Source: Ruegeria meonggei (GTDB taxonomy: Bacteria; Pseudomonadota; Alphaproteobacteria; Rhodobacterales; Rhodobacteraceae). Taken from it: a stretch of 64,000 bases of DNA. The stretch is taken from contig NZ_FWFP01000012.1 in assembly GCF_900172215.1 (NCBI RefSeq), positions 62,001 to 126,000 on the forward strand, written 5' to 3'. The position numbers were made by a program, and so were the translations under genes. Each line of letters begins with the position of its first letter. Positions within the stretch are counted from its first letter, which is position 1. Shown here one piece after another: positions 1 through 8,942 of the stretch. The notes beneath the pieces are model-generated. The model did not search any database. It saw only the letters and a program-made list of their open reading frames with translations, and was not told the DNA's origin.

Positions 1-133
1 GGTTTTCTACGCCTATGAGGCCGTGACCGGCAAACCGCCCAGCGACGGCGCCCTGCGCATTCTGATGGGTGTTGGTATATCGCTGATTCTGGGTCTTATG
101 TTGTTTTCAGTCACGAACGACCTGTTCTGCTAA
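1..133 (+). CDS. rseP: RseP-type site-2 zinc metalloprotease, C-terminal end (partial)
   Basis: The reading frame is open from the left edge and stops with TAA at 131-133, giving the last 43 residues of a protein cut by the window border. The visible part ends in one hydrophobic helix (ILMGVGISLILGLML) followed by FSVTNDLFC, which matches the last transmembrane helix and tail of the RIP metalloprotease RseP/RasP. RseP cleaves anti-sigma factors and remnant signal peptides inside the inner membrane. Its place directly before bamA is the usual alphaproteobacterial order. The catalytic HExxH and the PDZ domains lie outside the window, so the call rests on the tail and the neighbours. Confidence 0.8.
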   Translation, partial: VFYAYEAVTGKPPSDGALRILMGVGISLILGLMLFSVTNDLFC

Positions 134-223
134 TTGTGGCGACCCTTACACAGGGATGCCGCAATTCCGCCGCATTCAGGCCGTAGATTATCACGCGAAA
201 ATTGTGCGTGTTAGGGGTTTGAG

Positions 224-352
224 ATGACGAAGGCGCTGCAAAAATCTGTACGAAGCTTCGGCTTTCTCTTTGCGCTGAACTGGGATTCTATCCTGTTTTT
301 CAGCGCGACCGCACTAGCGATGGCTGGCTGGGCTTATCTCATCCTTATGTGA
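224..352 (+). CDS. Small hypothetical single-helix membrane protein (42 aa)
   Basis: A 42-codon frame begins with ATG after a weak Shine-Dalgarno-like AGGGG about 8 nt upstream and ends with TGA. The N-terminus is basic (KALQKSVR) and residues about 22-41 form one hydrophobic helix (ILFFSATALAMAGWAYLIL), so a single-pass inner-membrane peptide is predicted. It fills the gap between rseP and bamA and is followed by a clear intrinsic terminator, which supports a real short transcription unit. I do not recognise a family. It could be a chance frame; the terminator placement and the strong hydrophobic segment argue against that. Confidence 0.5.
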   Translation: MTKALQKSVRSFGFLFALNWDSILFFSATALAMAGWAYLILM

Positions 353-380
353 TTCTGAATCCAGGAATGGATTATTACGT

Positions 381-409
381 AAACGGCCCTCGTGGCCGTT
401 TTCTTTTTT
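381..409 (+). terminator. Intrinsic terminator after rseP / small ORF
   Basis: AAACGGCC (381-388) pairs perfectly with GGCCGTTT (394-401) across a 5-nt loop and is followed by a T-rich run to 409. It separates the rseP transcript from bamA, suggesting that bamA also has its own promoter. Confidence 0.8.
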
Positions 410-415
410 GGTGTT

Positions 416-444
416 TTGACAAGGTTACGCAATCTCGCTACTCA
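416..444 (+). promoter_or_regulatory. Candidate sigma-70 promoter of bamA
   Basis: TTGACA at 416-421 is followed after 17 nt by TACTCA at 439-444. It lies just after the terminator and about 25 nt before the bamA start. The -35 is perfect and the -10 is poor, so this is a moderate inference. Confidence 0.4.
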
Positions 445-470
445 GCAATAAAGTCCAAAAATATTGGGTA

Positions 471-2840
471 GTGAAAAAAATGACTAATAGGCGAGGCGCG
501 GGCATATCCTGCGGAGGGCAAAAGCCGGAAAACAAGATTTTGTGGCGACCACTAGCGTTATTTATTCTTATTTCCCTTGTGAGTTTAATGCCTGCCCCTA
601 GGGCAGCATGGGCTCAGTCTTTCACCATCAACTCGTTTGATGTCGAGGGCAATCAGCGCATCGAAACTTCGACGATTATCGCGCGGACGGGGATTGAACC
701 GGGGCAGACGGTAACCGCCGGACAATTGAACGACGCCTTTCAGCGATTGCTTGACAGTGGTGTTTTTGAGACAGTTGAACTGACGCCACGCGGCAACACC
801 TTGCTGATTGAGGTCGAGGAATACCCGACGATCAACCAGATCAGCGTCGAAGGGAATCGCCGCGTTAAGGACGATGTCCTTCTGGAAGCTATCTCTTCTG
901 AATCTCGTCGGGTCTTTACGCCCCAGGTGGCCGAAGCGGATGCTGATTTGATCGCCGAGATATATTCCTCGCAGGGCCGTGTATCCGCGACCGTCATTCC
1001 GCGCATCATTCGCCGCAGTGACAACCGGGTCGATCTGGTTTTCGAGGTGGCCGAAGGAACCACGATCGAAGTGGAGCGGGTCAGCTTTGTTGGCAACCGT
1101 GCTTATTCGGACCGTCGTTTGCGCCGGGTTTTGCAAACCAAACAGGCAAACGTGCTGCGGACCTTCCTGCGGGGTGACACGTTCATTGCCGACCGGATCG
1201 AGTTCGACAAACAGGTCATTCGGGATTTCTACCTGTCTCGTGGCTATGTCGATTTCCGCGTCAACAGCGCCAATGTTGAGTTTACACGAGAGAGAGACGC
1301 TTTCTTCCTGGTGATGAATATCACCGAGGGTCAAAAATTCTCATTTGGGCAGATTTCGACTGTCAGCGAAATTCCCGGGGTTGATCCTGCGATCTATCAG
1401 GAAGCTCTGAAAATCAAACCTGGCGTGACTTATACCCCGTCGCTGGTCGAGAACTCGATTGCGCGGATGGAGCGTCTGGGGATCAAGCAGGGCGTCGATT
1501 TCCTGCGCGTGGAACCACGAGTTTCCAGAAACCAACGAGATTTGACACTGGACGTTCAGTTTGTTCTGACTAAAGGTCCGCGGATTTTTGTTGAGCGGAT
1601 CGACATCGAAGGCAACACGACGACGCTGGACCGTGTGATCCGTCGTCAGTTCGACACTGTAGAAGGTGATCCTTTCAATCCGCGTGAAATTCGACAGGCT
1701 GCGGAACGCATTCGTGCCCTTGGTTTCTTTGCGGTTGCCGATGTGGAACCGCGCGAAGGGTCTTCGCCAAGCCAGGTGATTGTTGACGTGGATGTTGAAG
1801 AGCAACCAACCGGGTCGCTGAGCCTCGGTGGTAGCTACTCGGTGTCCGACGGTTTCGGAATCGCGGTTGGTTTGAGTGAATCGAACTTTCTGGGTCGTGG
1901 TCAAACAGTGAGCTTGAACTTGGCGACAGCACAGGACGCCGAGCAATACACGATCGGCTTTAGTGAACCCTATTTGTTGGGCCGCAAGCTGCGCTTTGAC
2001 CTTGGTCTAGGATTGTCTTCGACCAACTCGAGCTTTGCCAGCTATGACACCGAGACGTTGTTCTTCCGCCCTCAAGTTAGCTATGCAATTGGCGAGTTGT
2101 CTTCATTGCGCCTGCGCTATGGCTGGGAACGCAGCGAGATGTCGCAGCAAGATGATGAAATCAATGGCGCGGTCGTATCTTCCGAGATCGCTCAGGGCAA
2201 ACGTACAACCAGCTCGCTGGGTGTGTCGTATGTGTATGACAGCCGCCTTGGCGGTCTGAACCCAAATGCTGGCGTTCTGTTTGAAGTTGGTGTCGATGCA
2301 GCCGGGCTGGGCGGTGACAACGAATTCTACAAATCGACCGCGCGTGGTATCGCGCAGACCCGTGTGTGGAACGAAGAAGTTGTACTGCGTGCTTCACTGG
2401 AACTGGGCGCACTGCATTGGCGGGGAGACGATTTCAGCCGGACCCTCGACCGCTTTGTTCTGGGGCCCAGCACCTTCCGTGGTTTTGAACCGGCCGGTAT
2501 CGGTCCGCGTGACCTGTCCAACGGTCAGGATGATGCAACTGGTGGTAACTACTATTGGGTTGCCCGGTTCGAGTCGGACTTTCCCCTGGGCTTGCCTGAA
2601 GAACTGGGCCTGCGCGGCGGCGTGTTCTACGATGTCGGGAACCTGTACAACATCGATAACGTAGACACTACCGGCGCCAATATCGTTGGTGCTGACGGCT
2701 CGATCCGCCACACCATCGGGGTTTCGGTTTTGTGGGAAACACCGTTTGGACCATTGCGGTTCAACTTCTCGCAAGCGTTGAAGAAAGAGGATTTCGACAA
2801 GGAACAGAATTTCGACCTGACTGTTCAGGCCCAGTTCTGA
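471..2840 (+). CDS. bamA: Outer membrane protein assembly factor BamA
   Basis: BamA is the central component of the BAM complex; it folds and inserts beta-barrel proteins into the outer membrane. The 789-residue product has an N-terminal hydrophobic segment (about 25-48) with a likely signal peptidase site after AWA, then five POTRA modules (about 51-440, starting at FTINSFDVEGN), then a C-terminal 16-strand barrel (about 455-789). The conserved FRGF motif of extracellular loop 6 is at about residues 669-672, and the chain ends in Phe as barrel proteins do. The chosen start is GTG at 471; ATG at 480 (MTNRRGAG) is equally possible because neither has a strong Shine-Dalgarno. It heads the bamA-ompH-fabZ-lpxA-lpxI-lpxB cluster. 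Confidence 0.97.
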   Translation: MKKMTNRRGAGISCGGQKPENKILWRPLALFILISLVSLMPAPRAAWAQSFTINSFDVEGNQRIETSTIIARTGIEPGQTVTAGQLNDAFQRLLDSGVFETVELTPRGNTLLIEVEEYPTINQISVEGNRRVKDDVLLEAISSESRRVFTPQVAEADADLIAEIYSSQGRVSATVIPRIIRRSDNRVDLVFEVAEGTTIEVERVSFVGNRAYSDRRLRRVLQTKQANVLRTFLRGDTFIADRIEFDKQVIRDFYLSRGYVDFRVNSANVEFTRERDAFFLVMNITEGQKFSFGQISTVSEIPGVDPAIYQEALKIKPGVTYTPSLVENSIARMERLGIKQGVDFLRVEPRVSRNQRDLTLDVQFVLTKGPRIFVERIDIEGNTTTLDRVIRRQFDTVEGDPFNPREIRQAAERIRALGFFAVADVEPREGSSPSQVIVDVDVEEQPTGSLSLGGSYSVSDGFGIAVGLSESNFLGRGQTVSLNLATAQDAEQYTIGFSEPYLLGRKLRFDLGLGLSSTNSSFASYDTETLFFRPQVSYAIGELSSLRLRYGWERSEMSQQDDEINGAVVSSEIAQGKRTTSSLGVSYVYDSRLGGLNPNAGVLFEVGVDAAGLGGDNEFYKSTARGIAQTRVWNEEVVLRASLELGALHWRGDDFSRTLDRFVLGPSTFRGFEPAGIGPRDLSNGQDDATGGNYYWVARFESDFPLGLPEELGLRGGVFYDVGNLYNIDNVDTTGANIVGADGSIRHTIGVSVLWETPFGPLRFNFSQALKKEDFDKEQNFDLTVQAQF

Positions 2841-2846
2841 TCCCGA

Positions 2847-3431
2847 ATGTTGATCAATCTGATATCTAAGCCACGGGGCCCATTGCGGGCCCTGTGTGTT
2901 TTTTTCTTGCTGGCGTGTTCTGCACCGGCAGTAGCACAGCAGCTAGGAGTGCCAGGAACCAGCGTTCTGACGATATCCAGCGACCGCCTGTTTTCGGATT
3001 CTGAGTTTGGACAGCGTGTTCTGCGCGAATTCGAGGCCGAAGGCGCTTTGCTGGCCGAAGAAAACGAACGGATCGTGGACGAGCTAAGCCGCGAGGAAAA
3101 GGACCTGACCGAAAAACGGGCGAGCATGCAACCCGGTGACTTTCGCCCCCTTGCCGAAGCGTTTGACAACAAGGTGCAATCCCACCGCGAAGGACAACGC
3201 GCAAAGCTGGACGCTCTGTCTCGTCAAAGCGAGGAAGCGCGTCAGAAGTTTTACGAATTGGTCCAGCCGATATTGATTGACTTGCTACGCGAGACCGGGG
3301 CGTCGGTTATCATCGAACGCTCAAACGTGTTTCTCAGCTCGGACCGGACCGATATCACCGACACGGCCATTGCACGGATCAACACTGTGATCGGCGATGG
3401 AAGCGGCCTTGATCCCCAGACCAGCGAATAG
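2847..3431 (+). CDS. ompH: OmpH/Skp-family periplasmic chaperone
   Basis: A 194-residue secreted protein of the Skp/OmpH family, which holds unfolded outer-membrane proteins in the periplasm and hands them to BamA. Residues 1-30 are a signal peptide ending PAVA|QQ. After a short beta segment (SVLTISSDRLFSDSEFG) the middle (about 55-130) is charged and helical (EEKDLTEKRASM), fitting the tentacle coiled coil, and the C-terminal strand ASVIIERSNVFLSS is typical of the family. It begins 6 nt after bamA stops, so the two are surely co-transcribed. I see no strong Shine-Dalgarno, so translational coupling to bamA is likely. Confidence 0.92.
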   Translation: MLINLISKPRGPLRALCVFFLLACSAPAVAQQLGVPGTSVLTISSDRLFSDSEFGQRVLREFEAEGALLAEENERIVDELSREEKDLTEKRASMQPGDFRPLAEAFDNKVQSHREGQRAKLDALSRQSEEARQKFYELVQPILIDLLRETGASVIIERSNVFLSSDRTDITDTAIARINTVIGDGSGLDPQTSE

Positions 3432-3503
3432 CGCAGCTTGCCCTTGAGGCCCGGTATTGCTAACCACGCCGGAAACAGAAATCCAGAACGGGACGACAGC
3501 ATC

Positions 3504-3977
3504 ATGAGCACGGAAACCAAGAGCGCCGACATTCAGCTGATCCAGCGGATATTGCCGCATCGCTATCCGTTTCTTCTGGTCGACAAGGTCGTGGAAATTT
3601 CAGGCTACAATTCAGCGGTTGGCATCAAAAACGTCACCATGAACGAGCCTCATTTTCAGGGTCACTTCCCCGGAACGCCGATCATGCCGGGCGTAACTAT
3701 AGTCGAGGCGATGGCCCAGACCGCTGGCGTTATGCTGGGCGTTGGCATGGATGTGATCGACAGCGAGTTGCTGATCTATTTCATGAACATCGACAAATGC
3801 AAATTCCGCCGCAAGGTTGTTCCGGGCGACGTTCTTGAGATGCATGTCGAAACCGTGCGCGGCAAAAAAGGCGGAAAGATCTTCAAGTTCAGCGGTCGCG
3901 CAACTGTAGAGGGTGAGGTCGCAGCCGAGGCAGAATTTTCGGCCTATGTCGACTGGGACATGGAAAAAACGACATGA
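3504..3977 (+). CDS. fabZ: 3-hydroxyacyl-[acyl-carrier-protein] dehydratase FabZ
   Basis: FabZ removes water from 3-hydroxyacyl-ACP in fatty-acid elongation and so competes with the lipid A pathway for 3-hydroxymyristoyl-ACP. The 157-residue hotdog-fold protein shows the signature [11 protein letters not shown] with catalytic His at residue 54 and Glu at residue 68 (VEAMAQ). I chose ATG 3504 over an in-frame ATG at 3438 because it gives the normal family length and N-terminus ([17 protein letters not shown]). The stop overlaps the lpxA start by 4 nt (ATGA), so translation is coupled. lpxD, found at this place in enterobacteria, is absent. Confidence 0.96.
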   Translation: MSTETKSADIQLIQRILPHRYPFLLVDKVVEISGYNSAVGIKNVTMNEPHFQGHFPGTPIMPGVTIVEAMAQTAGVMLGVGMDVIDSELLIYFMNIDKCKFRRKVVPGDVLEMHVETVRGKKGGKIFKFSGRATVEGEVAAEAEFSAYVDWDMEKTT

Positions 3978-4759
3978 GCCAAATCCACCCAAGTGCAATT
4001 ATTGAAGACGGTGCGCAGGTTGGCGATGACTGCATCATCGGCCCTTTCTGCTATGTGGGCAGTCAGGTCACGCTGGCGGATCGGGTCGAACTGAAATCCC
4101 ACGTTGTGGTAACTGGTGACACGTCGGTTGGCGAAGACACCGTTATCTTCAACTTCTCTGTCATCGGTGAGATCCCGCAGGATCTGAAATTCGGTGGTGA
4201 AAACACCCGACTGGAAATTGGTAAGCGCAACCGCATTCGGGAACATGTGACAGTGAACACTGGCACTGACGGTGGCGGCGGCGTAACCCGAATTGGCGAC
4301 GATTGTTTGCTGATGGCAGGCGTTCATGTGGCGCATGATGTTCAGATCGGCAACCGCGTGATCATGGTGAACCATGCCGGAGCTGCCGGACATTGCATCG
4401 TCGAGGACGACGTGATTGTCGGCGGCATATCCGGGCTGCATCAATGGGTGCGCGTGGGGCGCGGCGCCATCATCGGCGCCCTGACAATGGTACCCAACGA
4501 CGTAATCCCCTATGGTCTGGTGCAAGCCCCGCGGGGTGAGCTGGACGGGCTGAACCTTGTCGGCCTGAAACGCAAAGGCGTCTCGCGTGAGGATATCTCA
4601 GCCCTTCGCGCTGCGTTCCGCGAGCTGTCCAAGGGCGATGGCACATTCATGGAGCGTGCGCATCGTGTGGGTGAGGGCAACGAAAGCGAATATGTTCAGC
4701 GGATCGTTGACTTTGTGACCGGCCACTCAGACCGGTCCTTTTTGACACCGGGGAAGTAA
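3974..4759 (+). CDS. lpxA: UDP-N-acetylglucosamine acyltransferase LpxA
   Basis: LpxA transfers the 3-hydroxyacyl chain from ACP to UDP-GlcNAc, the first step of lipid A synthesis, in the cytoplasm. The 261 residues form a left-handed beta-helix built of hexapeptide repeats from the N-terminus ([17 protein letters not shown]) to about residue 190, followed by a helical C-terminal domain. The catalytic His of the conserved VHVAHD motif is at about residue 121. The start overlaps the fabZ stop by 4 nt and the gene is followed 4 nt later by lpxI, so it sits inside a tightly packed operon. Confidence 0.97.
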   Translation: MSQIHPSAIIEDGAQVGDDCIIGPFCYVGSQVTLADRVELKSHVVVTGDTSVGEDTVIFNFSVIGEIPQDLKFGGENTRLEIGKRNRIREHVTVNTGTDGGGGVTRIGDDCLLMAGVHVAHDVQIGNRVIMVNHAGAAGHCIVEDDVIVGGISGLHQWVRVGRGAIIGALTMVPNDVIPYGLVQAPRGELDGLNLVGLKRKGVSREDISALRAAFRELSKGDGTFMERAHRVGEGNESEYVQRIVDFVTGHSDRSFLTPGK

Positions 4760-4763
4760 TGCG

Positions 4764-5558
4764 ATGCTGGCGCTGATTGCGGGAACAGGTGCTTTGCCGG
4801 GCGCGGTCGTGGGTCACCTCGCAGCGCCTCCTATGATCTGCGGCATCGAAGGGTTCGTGCCAGACTCTGTCACGGCCGAAGTCATTTTTCCGCTGGAGAA
4901 GCTGGGCAGTTTTATCGCCGAGTTGCACACGCGCGGCGTGACTGAAATTTGCATGGCAGGCGCGATCGAACGGCCTGTGATTGATCCCTCGCGGATCGAT
5001 GCCGCTACAATGCCATTGGTGCCGATCCTGCAAAAGGCGCTTATGTCCGGGGATGACGGGGCTCTGCGGGCGGCGATTGGCATATTCGAGACCGCGGGCT
5101 TTACCGTACTTGCCGCGCATGAGATTGCGCCGAACCTGCTGCCTCAGCTTGGCAGCCTGACGGATGCAACGCCTTCCGAGGCCGATCTGGACGACGCGAC
5201 GCGGGGTGCCGGGATTCTTCGCGTCATGGGGTCGGCGGATATCGGGCAGGCCTGTGCCGTATCCAAGGGACAGGCCTTGGCGGTGGAAAGTATCTTTGGC
5301 ACAGACTGGATGCTACAATCTCTGACTCAGCGCCCAGATGCGGGTGGTGGTGTTTTGTTCAAGGCACCGAAACCCGATCAGGACCGTCGCGCTGATTTGC
5401 CGACAATTGGACCTGATACCGTGTCCGCCGCCGTGGCTGCCGGCCTTGCCGGTATTGTGATTGAAAAGGGCGGGGTGATCGTGTTGCAACAAGACCGCGT
5501 CGTGGCGGAATGCAACCGGCTGGGCCTATTTCTATACGTACGCGAGCGGGCCAACTGA
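4764..5558 (+). CDS. lpxI: UDP-2,3-diacylglucosamine pyrophosphatase LpxI
   Basis: LpxI (formerly DUF1009) hydrolyses UDP-2,3-diacylglucosamine to lipid X and UMP, replacing LpxH in many alphaproteobacteria. The 264-residue protein starts MLALIAGTGALPG, a family hallmark, and carries the conserved EICMAGAIERP and AHEIAPNLLP segments and a C-terminal GLAGIVIEKGGVIVL region. A Shine-Dalgarno (GGGGAAG) lies about 8 nt before the ATG. Its position between lpxA and lpxB supports the assignment: it makes the substrate that LpxB uses. The stop overlaps the lpxB ATG by one base (TGATG). Confidence 0.93.
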   Translation: MLALIAGTGALPGAVVGHLAAPPMICGIEGFVPDSVTAEVIFPLEKLGSFIAELHTRGVTEICMAGAIERPVIDPSRIDAATMPLVPILQKALMSGDDGALRAAIGIFETAGFTVLAAHEIAPNLLPQLGSLTDATPSEADLDDATRGAGILRVMGSADIGQACAVSKGQALAVESIFGTDWMLQSLTQRPDAGGGVLFKAPKPDQDRRADLPTIGPDTVSAAVAAGLAGIVIEKGGVIVLQQDRVVAECNRLGLFLYVRERAN

Positions 5559-6715
5559 TGCGCGTATTTCTGGTCGCCGGAGAACCCTCGGGCGACCGGT
5601 TGGGCGGCGCATTGATGGAAGGTCTGCGCAGCCTGGATCCCCAAGTTCAGTTTGACGGGGTAGGGGGTCCTCTGATGCAGGCACAGGGCCTGCAAAGTCG
5701 CTTTCCGATGGCGGAATTGTCAGTGATGGGGTTGGTGGAGGTTCTTCCCAAGTTCTTTCACCTCAAACGTCGAATATCCGAGACCGCGCAGGCCGTGTTG
5801 AACATCCAGCCTGACGTATTGCTCACGATTGACAGCCCGGATTTTTCCTTGCGCGTCGCCAAGCTGGTAAAAGCCAGCAGCACGATCCGAACCGTGCATT
5901 ATGTTGCCCCCAGCGTCTGGGCCTGGCGGCCTGGTCGCGCGGACAAGATGGCCAAGGTAATCGACCATGTTCTGGCACTGCTGCCATTCGAGCCGCCCTA
6001 TATGGAGCGCGCCGGGATGGAGTGCGATTTCGTCGGCCATCCAGTTGTCAATGAACCGGTTGCGGCGGGCGAGGACATCGCCGCGTTTCGTTTGGCCTAT
6101 GATCTGGGTGAGGCGCCGATCGTCCTGACCTTGCCAGGCTCACGCGGGGGAGAAATTGACCGCCTGGCCCCAGTATTTGGCGACGCGTTACGCCTGTACT
6201 TGCAGGACAGTCCAGATACGCGAGTGGTTGTGCCGACTGTTGCGCACATGGTCGACGTCGTGACTGAGCATGTCAGATCCTGGCCCGGAAATCCGGTGGT
6301 CGTGGACCCGAGAAACATGCCATCTGTCGACGCGGTTGCGCAGAAACGGGCGGCATTTGCAGCGGCAGATCTGGCGTTGGCAGCCTCGGGGACCGTATCG
6401 CTGGAACTGGCTGCGCAGGCCACGCCGATGGTAATTGCCTATAAGCTCAGCTGGCTAACCCAGAAGATGGCCGAGCGGATGGTCAAGCTGGACACGGTCA
6501 CTCTGGTCAACCTGGTGTCTGACACCCGAACCGTTCCGGAATGTTTGCTGGATGATTGTCAGCCTGAACAGATCGCAGCTGCGCTTAGACAGGTCGCAGA
6601 TGCGCCGACTGCGCAGCGCGAAGCAATGGCAACAACGATGGAGAGGTTGGGGCGCGGAGGTGAAGCCCCCGGCTTGCGTGCAGCAAAGGCCGTTCTGGCC
6701 CGGATGAGCGCCTGA
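5558..6715 (+). CDS. lpxB: Lipid-A-disaccharide synthase LpxB
   Basis: LpxB condenses lipid X with UDP-2,3-diacylglucosamine to form the lipid A disaccharide at the inner face of the inner membrane. The 385-residue GT19 protein opens with MRVFLVAGEPSGDRLGG (the conserved GEPSGD loop at residues 8-13) and contains the family segments HYVAPSVWAWRPGR (about 125-138), LPGSRGGEI (about 193-201) and SGTVSLELA in the nucleotide-binding half. ATG 5558 was preferred to the upstream in-frame ATG at 5510, which would intrude into lpxI and lacks homology. Translation is probably coupled to lpxI by the TGATG overlap. Confidence 0.96.
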   Translation: MRVFLVAGEPSGDRLGGALMEGLRSLDPQVQFDGVGGPLMQAQGLQSRFPMAELSVMGLVEVLPKFFHLKRRISETAQAVLNIQPDVLLTIDSPDFSLRVAKLVKASSTIRTVHYVAPSVWAWRPGRADKMAKVIDHVLALLPFEPPYMERAGMECDFVGHPVVNEPVAAGEDIAAFRLAYDLGEAPIVLTLPGSRGGEIDRLAPVFGDALRLYLQDSPDTRVVVPTVAHMVDVVTEHVRSWPGNPVVVDPRNMPSVDAVAQKRAAFAAADLALAASGTVSLELAAQATPMVIAYKLSWLTQKMAERMVKLDTVTLVNLVSDTRTVPECLLDDCQPEQIAAALRQVADAPTAQREAMATTMERLGRGGEAPGLRAAKAVLARMSA

Positions 6716-7296
6716 TGCTGGATCTTGCAGTTTTTGGCCTGTCGGCCTTTATGGCGCAGGTTTTGACCAATTTGGACAATCTGGCGGCCTTGCTGGCGTT
6801 GATGCTGGTGTCCGGAGCCAAACGTTCGGTTTTTGGGTTTCTGCTGGCACAATTGATTGTGATTTGCGCTGCGATGCTGGTGGCGCTGGGAGTGGATGAT
6901 GTTGTGCCGCACTGGGCCGGCTACCTGGGTGTCATTCCGCTGAGCCTTGGTATCTTTGCCCTTATTCGGCAAAGGCGCGGCTCGGATATACAAGCTGACC
7001 CGCATCTGGAAACCGGCGCATCTATTGTTGTAGTCACGTTGCTGTTCATCAGCTTGTCGATGGACACGTTTGCGGTTCTTGCGCCTCTGCTCGCTGACTC
7101 GGCCCCGGGCTACCGAACAGCTGGCGTCGCAGGGGCCGTTTTGGCCGCGCTTAGCCTGGCAACCCTGGCGTTGCTGGGCGCCAAATCCCCTTTGATGACC
7201 GGGACACTGGCCCGCAGGCTTGAGACGCTCGTGCCCTACGTGATGATTTGTGCCGGGCTCTATATCCTCAGCAATTCGTGGACCGACGCGGTTTAA
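6715..7296 (+). CDS. CadD-family cadmium resistance / permease-like membrane protein
   Basis: A 193-residue, mostly hydrophobic protein with about five to six transmembrane helices. The N-terminal helix pair contains [14 protein letters not shown], like the start of the Cad (CadD) family of putative cadmium or small-cation exporters in the LysE superfamily, and a second half-repeat follows ([15 protein letters not shown]) after a basic loop (RQRRGSD). The ATG overlaps the lpxB TGA (TGATG), so it is the last gene of the envelope operon. Substrate is unknown; the family name does not prove cadmium transport here. The stop overlaps the convergent mnmA stop by 4 nt. Confidence 0.7.
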   Translation: MLDLAVFGLSAFMAQVLTNLDNLAALLALMLVSGAKRSVFGFLLAQLIVICAAMLVALGVDDVVPHWAGYLGVIPLSLGIFALIRQRRGSDIQADPHLETGASIVVVTLLFISLSMDTFAVLAPLLADSAPGYRTAGVAGAVLAALSLATLALLGAKSPLMTGTLARRLETLVPYVMICAGLYILSNSWTDAV

Positions 7297-8438
7297 TACC
7301 CGCGCCAGATCCAGCCGCCGCCAAAGATGCGGCTGCCTTCCGAAGCATAGAACACACAGGCCTGACCCGGTGAGACGCCTTCCTCTGACGTCAACAGTTC
7401 AACCTCGGCCGTGTTGTCCGTGAGCGGACGTATGATCGCCTCACGCGGGGGTCGGGTTGACCGCACCTTGACCGAGACATGCCATTCCTTCTGCGAGGTA
7501 AAGGGCGCATCCCCAAGCCAGTTGATTTCACGCACGGGAATAGTGCGTGTGGCCAACAATTCCTTAGGTCCGACAACAACCTGCTTTTTGTCAACATCCA
7601 GGCGTACGACATACAACGGCTCGCTGAGGCCACCGATCCCCAGACCACGGCGTTGGCCGATCGTATAGTGGATGACGCCGTCATGCTGCGCTAGAACGCG
7701 ACCGTCGTCATGCACGATCTCGCCGGGTTCGGCTGCGCCGGGGCGCAGCTTTTCGATGACACTGGCATAGTTGCCATTGGGCACGAAACAGATGTCCTGA
7801 CTGTCCGGCTTGTCCGCAACGGCCAGCCCGTATTGCGCCGCCATTTCGCGGGTCGCGTCCTTGGACGGCAAATGCCCAAGTGGAAAGCGCAAAAAGCTCA
7901 GCTGCTCGGGCGTGGTCGAGAACAGAAAGTACGACTGATCGCGGTTCGCATCCTCTGCGCTGTGCAGTTCCGGCCCATTGGGTCCCATCATGCGCTGAAT
8001 ATAATGGCCAGTTGCCATACAGTCGGCCTCGAGGTCTTTGGCGGTTTCCAGCAGATCCTTGAACTTCACCCGTTCGTTGCAACGGATACACGGCACCGGA
8101 GTGGCACCAGCCAGATAGCTGTCGGCAAACTCGTCGATCACCGCATCTTTGAAGATGTTTTCATAATCCAGAACGTAATGGGGGAACCCGCGCTCTTCTG
8201 CCACGCGCCGTGCGTCATGGATATCGATCCCGGCACAACACGCGCCCTTCTTGGCCAGGGCCGCGCCGTGATCATAAAGCTGCAGCGTCACGCCCACCAC
8301 GTCATACCCCTGATCGGCCAGATAGGCAGCCACAACCGAGCTGTCGACGCCTCCGGACATGGCGACAACCACCCTGGTCTCGGATGGCGACTTGGCAAAG
8401 CCAAGTGAGTTCAGTGGTGTCTCGGTATCGAGGGCCAT
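7293..8438 (-). CDS. mnmA: tRNA-specific 2-thiouridylase MnmA
   Basis: MnmA makes 2-thiouridine at U34 of tRNA Lys, Glu and Gln, using sulfur from the cysteine desulfurase relay. The 381-residue protein shows the PP-loop SGGVDSS at residues 28-34, the catalytic pair Cys120 (PCIRCN) and Cys217 (DICFVPNG), and the C-terminal beta-barrel with [11 protein letters not shown]. The N-terminus is about 20 residues longer than the enterobacterial enzyme, with no nearby internal ATG that would fit better. It is monocistronic and divergent from sciP; its 3' end overlaps the cadD-like gene by 4 nt. Confidence 0.96.
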   Translation of the reverse strand: MALDTETPLNSLGFAKSPSETRVVVAMSGGVDSSVVAAYLADQGYDVVGVTLQLYDHGAALAKKGACCAGIDIHDARRVAEERGFPHYVLDYENIFKDAVIDEFADSYLAGATPVPCIRCNERVKFKDLLETAKDLEADCMATGHYIQRMMGPNGPELHSAEDANRDQSYFLFSTTPEQLSFLRFPLGHLPSKDATREMAAQYGLAVADKPDSQDICFVPNGNYASVIEKLRPGAAEPGEIVHDDGRVLAQHDGVIHYTIGQRRGLGIGGLSEPLYVVRLDVDKKQVVVGPKELLATRTIPVREINWLGDAPFTSQKEWHVSVKVRSTRPPREAIIRPLTDNTAEVELLTSEEGVSPGQACVFYASEGSRIFGGGWIWRGY

Positions 8439-8567
8439 GACGGTTCCAGTGCGGGTTAAGAAAGACCGGCAGAATATAGGAAAATTCTACACACTCTCAA
8501 GGGGCGGTTTCACCGCACATTAAGTAGGCTGGTGTCAGCTTTGTCGCAGCACGAAGAGGGCAGAGAT

Positions 8568-8876
8568 ATGTATTTGCCCAAAGTCGAAGGGCCAAGGTCC
8601 GTAACCCTGCCGGATGGAACGGTTTTATCGCATGCCGATCTGCCGCCGGATGACACGAACCGATGGGTCGCCTCACGTAAAATTATTGTGGTTCGAGGCG
8701 TGTTATATGGGCTGATTTCTATGTCAGACGCCAAAAAACGCTATGGGCTGAGTGATGAGGAGTTCAATTCCTGGGTTTCTGCGGTTGCCGAGCACGGAAC
8801 AGACGCATTGAAGGTCACTGCGTTAAAAAAACATCGACAACCTAAAGATGAAAGTGAACAATTGATTCAACGGTAA
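8568..8876 (+). CDS. sciP: SciP-type CtrA inhibitor (DUF1153)
   Basis: SciP is a small helix-turn-helix protein that binds CtrA at its promoters and blocks its activity in G1 cells; this function is established in Caulobacter. The 102-residue product begins MYLPKVEGPRSVTLPDGT and carries the DUF1153 core RWVASRKIIVVRGVLYGLIS followed by a HTH segment (SDAKKRYGLSDEEFNSWV). ATG 8568 was chosen because AAGAGG precedes it and family members start at this motif; an upstream in-frame ATG at 8532 would add 12 unrelated residues. It sits 66 nt before ctrA, so regulator and target are neighbours. Confidence 0.88.
   Translation: MYLPKVEGPRSVTLPDGTVLSHADLPPDDTNRWVASRKIIVVRGVLYGLISMSDAKKRYGLSDEEFNSWVSAVAEHGTDALKVTALKKHRQPKDESEQLIQR
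8864..8868 (+). promoter_or_regulatory. GANTC (CcrM) site upstream of ctrA
   Basis: A single GATTC lies at the 3' end of sciP, 75 nt before the ctrA ATG. CcrM methylation of a GANTC in the ctrA P1 promoter controls transcription in Caulobacter. A match to four fixed bases is expected about every 256 nt by chance, so this is only suggestive. A TTAACC half-site (8884-8889), as bound by CtrA, lies between it and ctrA. Confidence 0.25.
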
Positions 8877-8942
8877 CGTCAGATTAACCATTTTTGATCA
8901 GGCTCATTTTAATTGGAAAATTGAACCGAATTGGAGCAGTAA

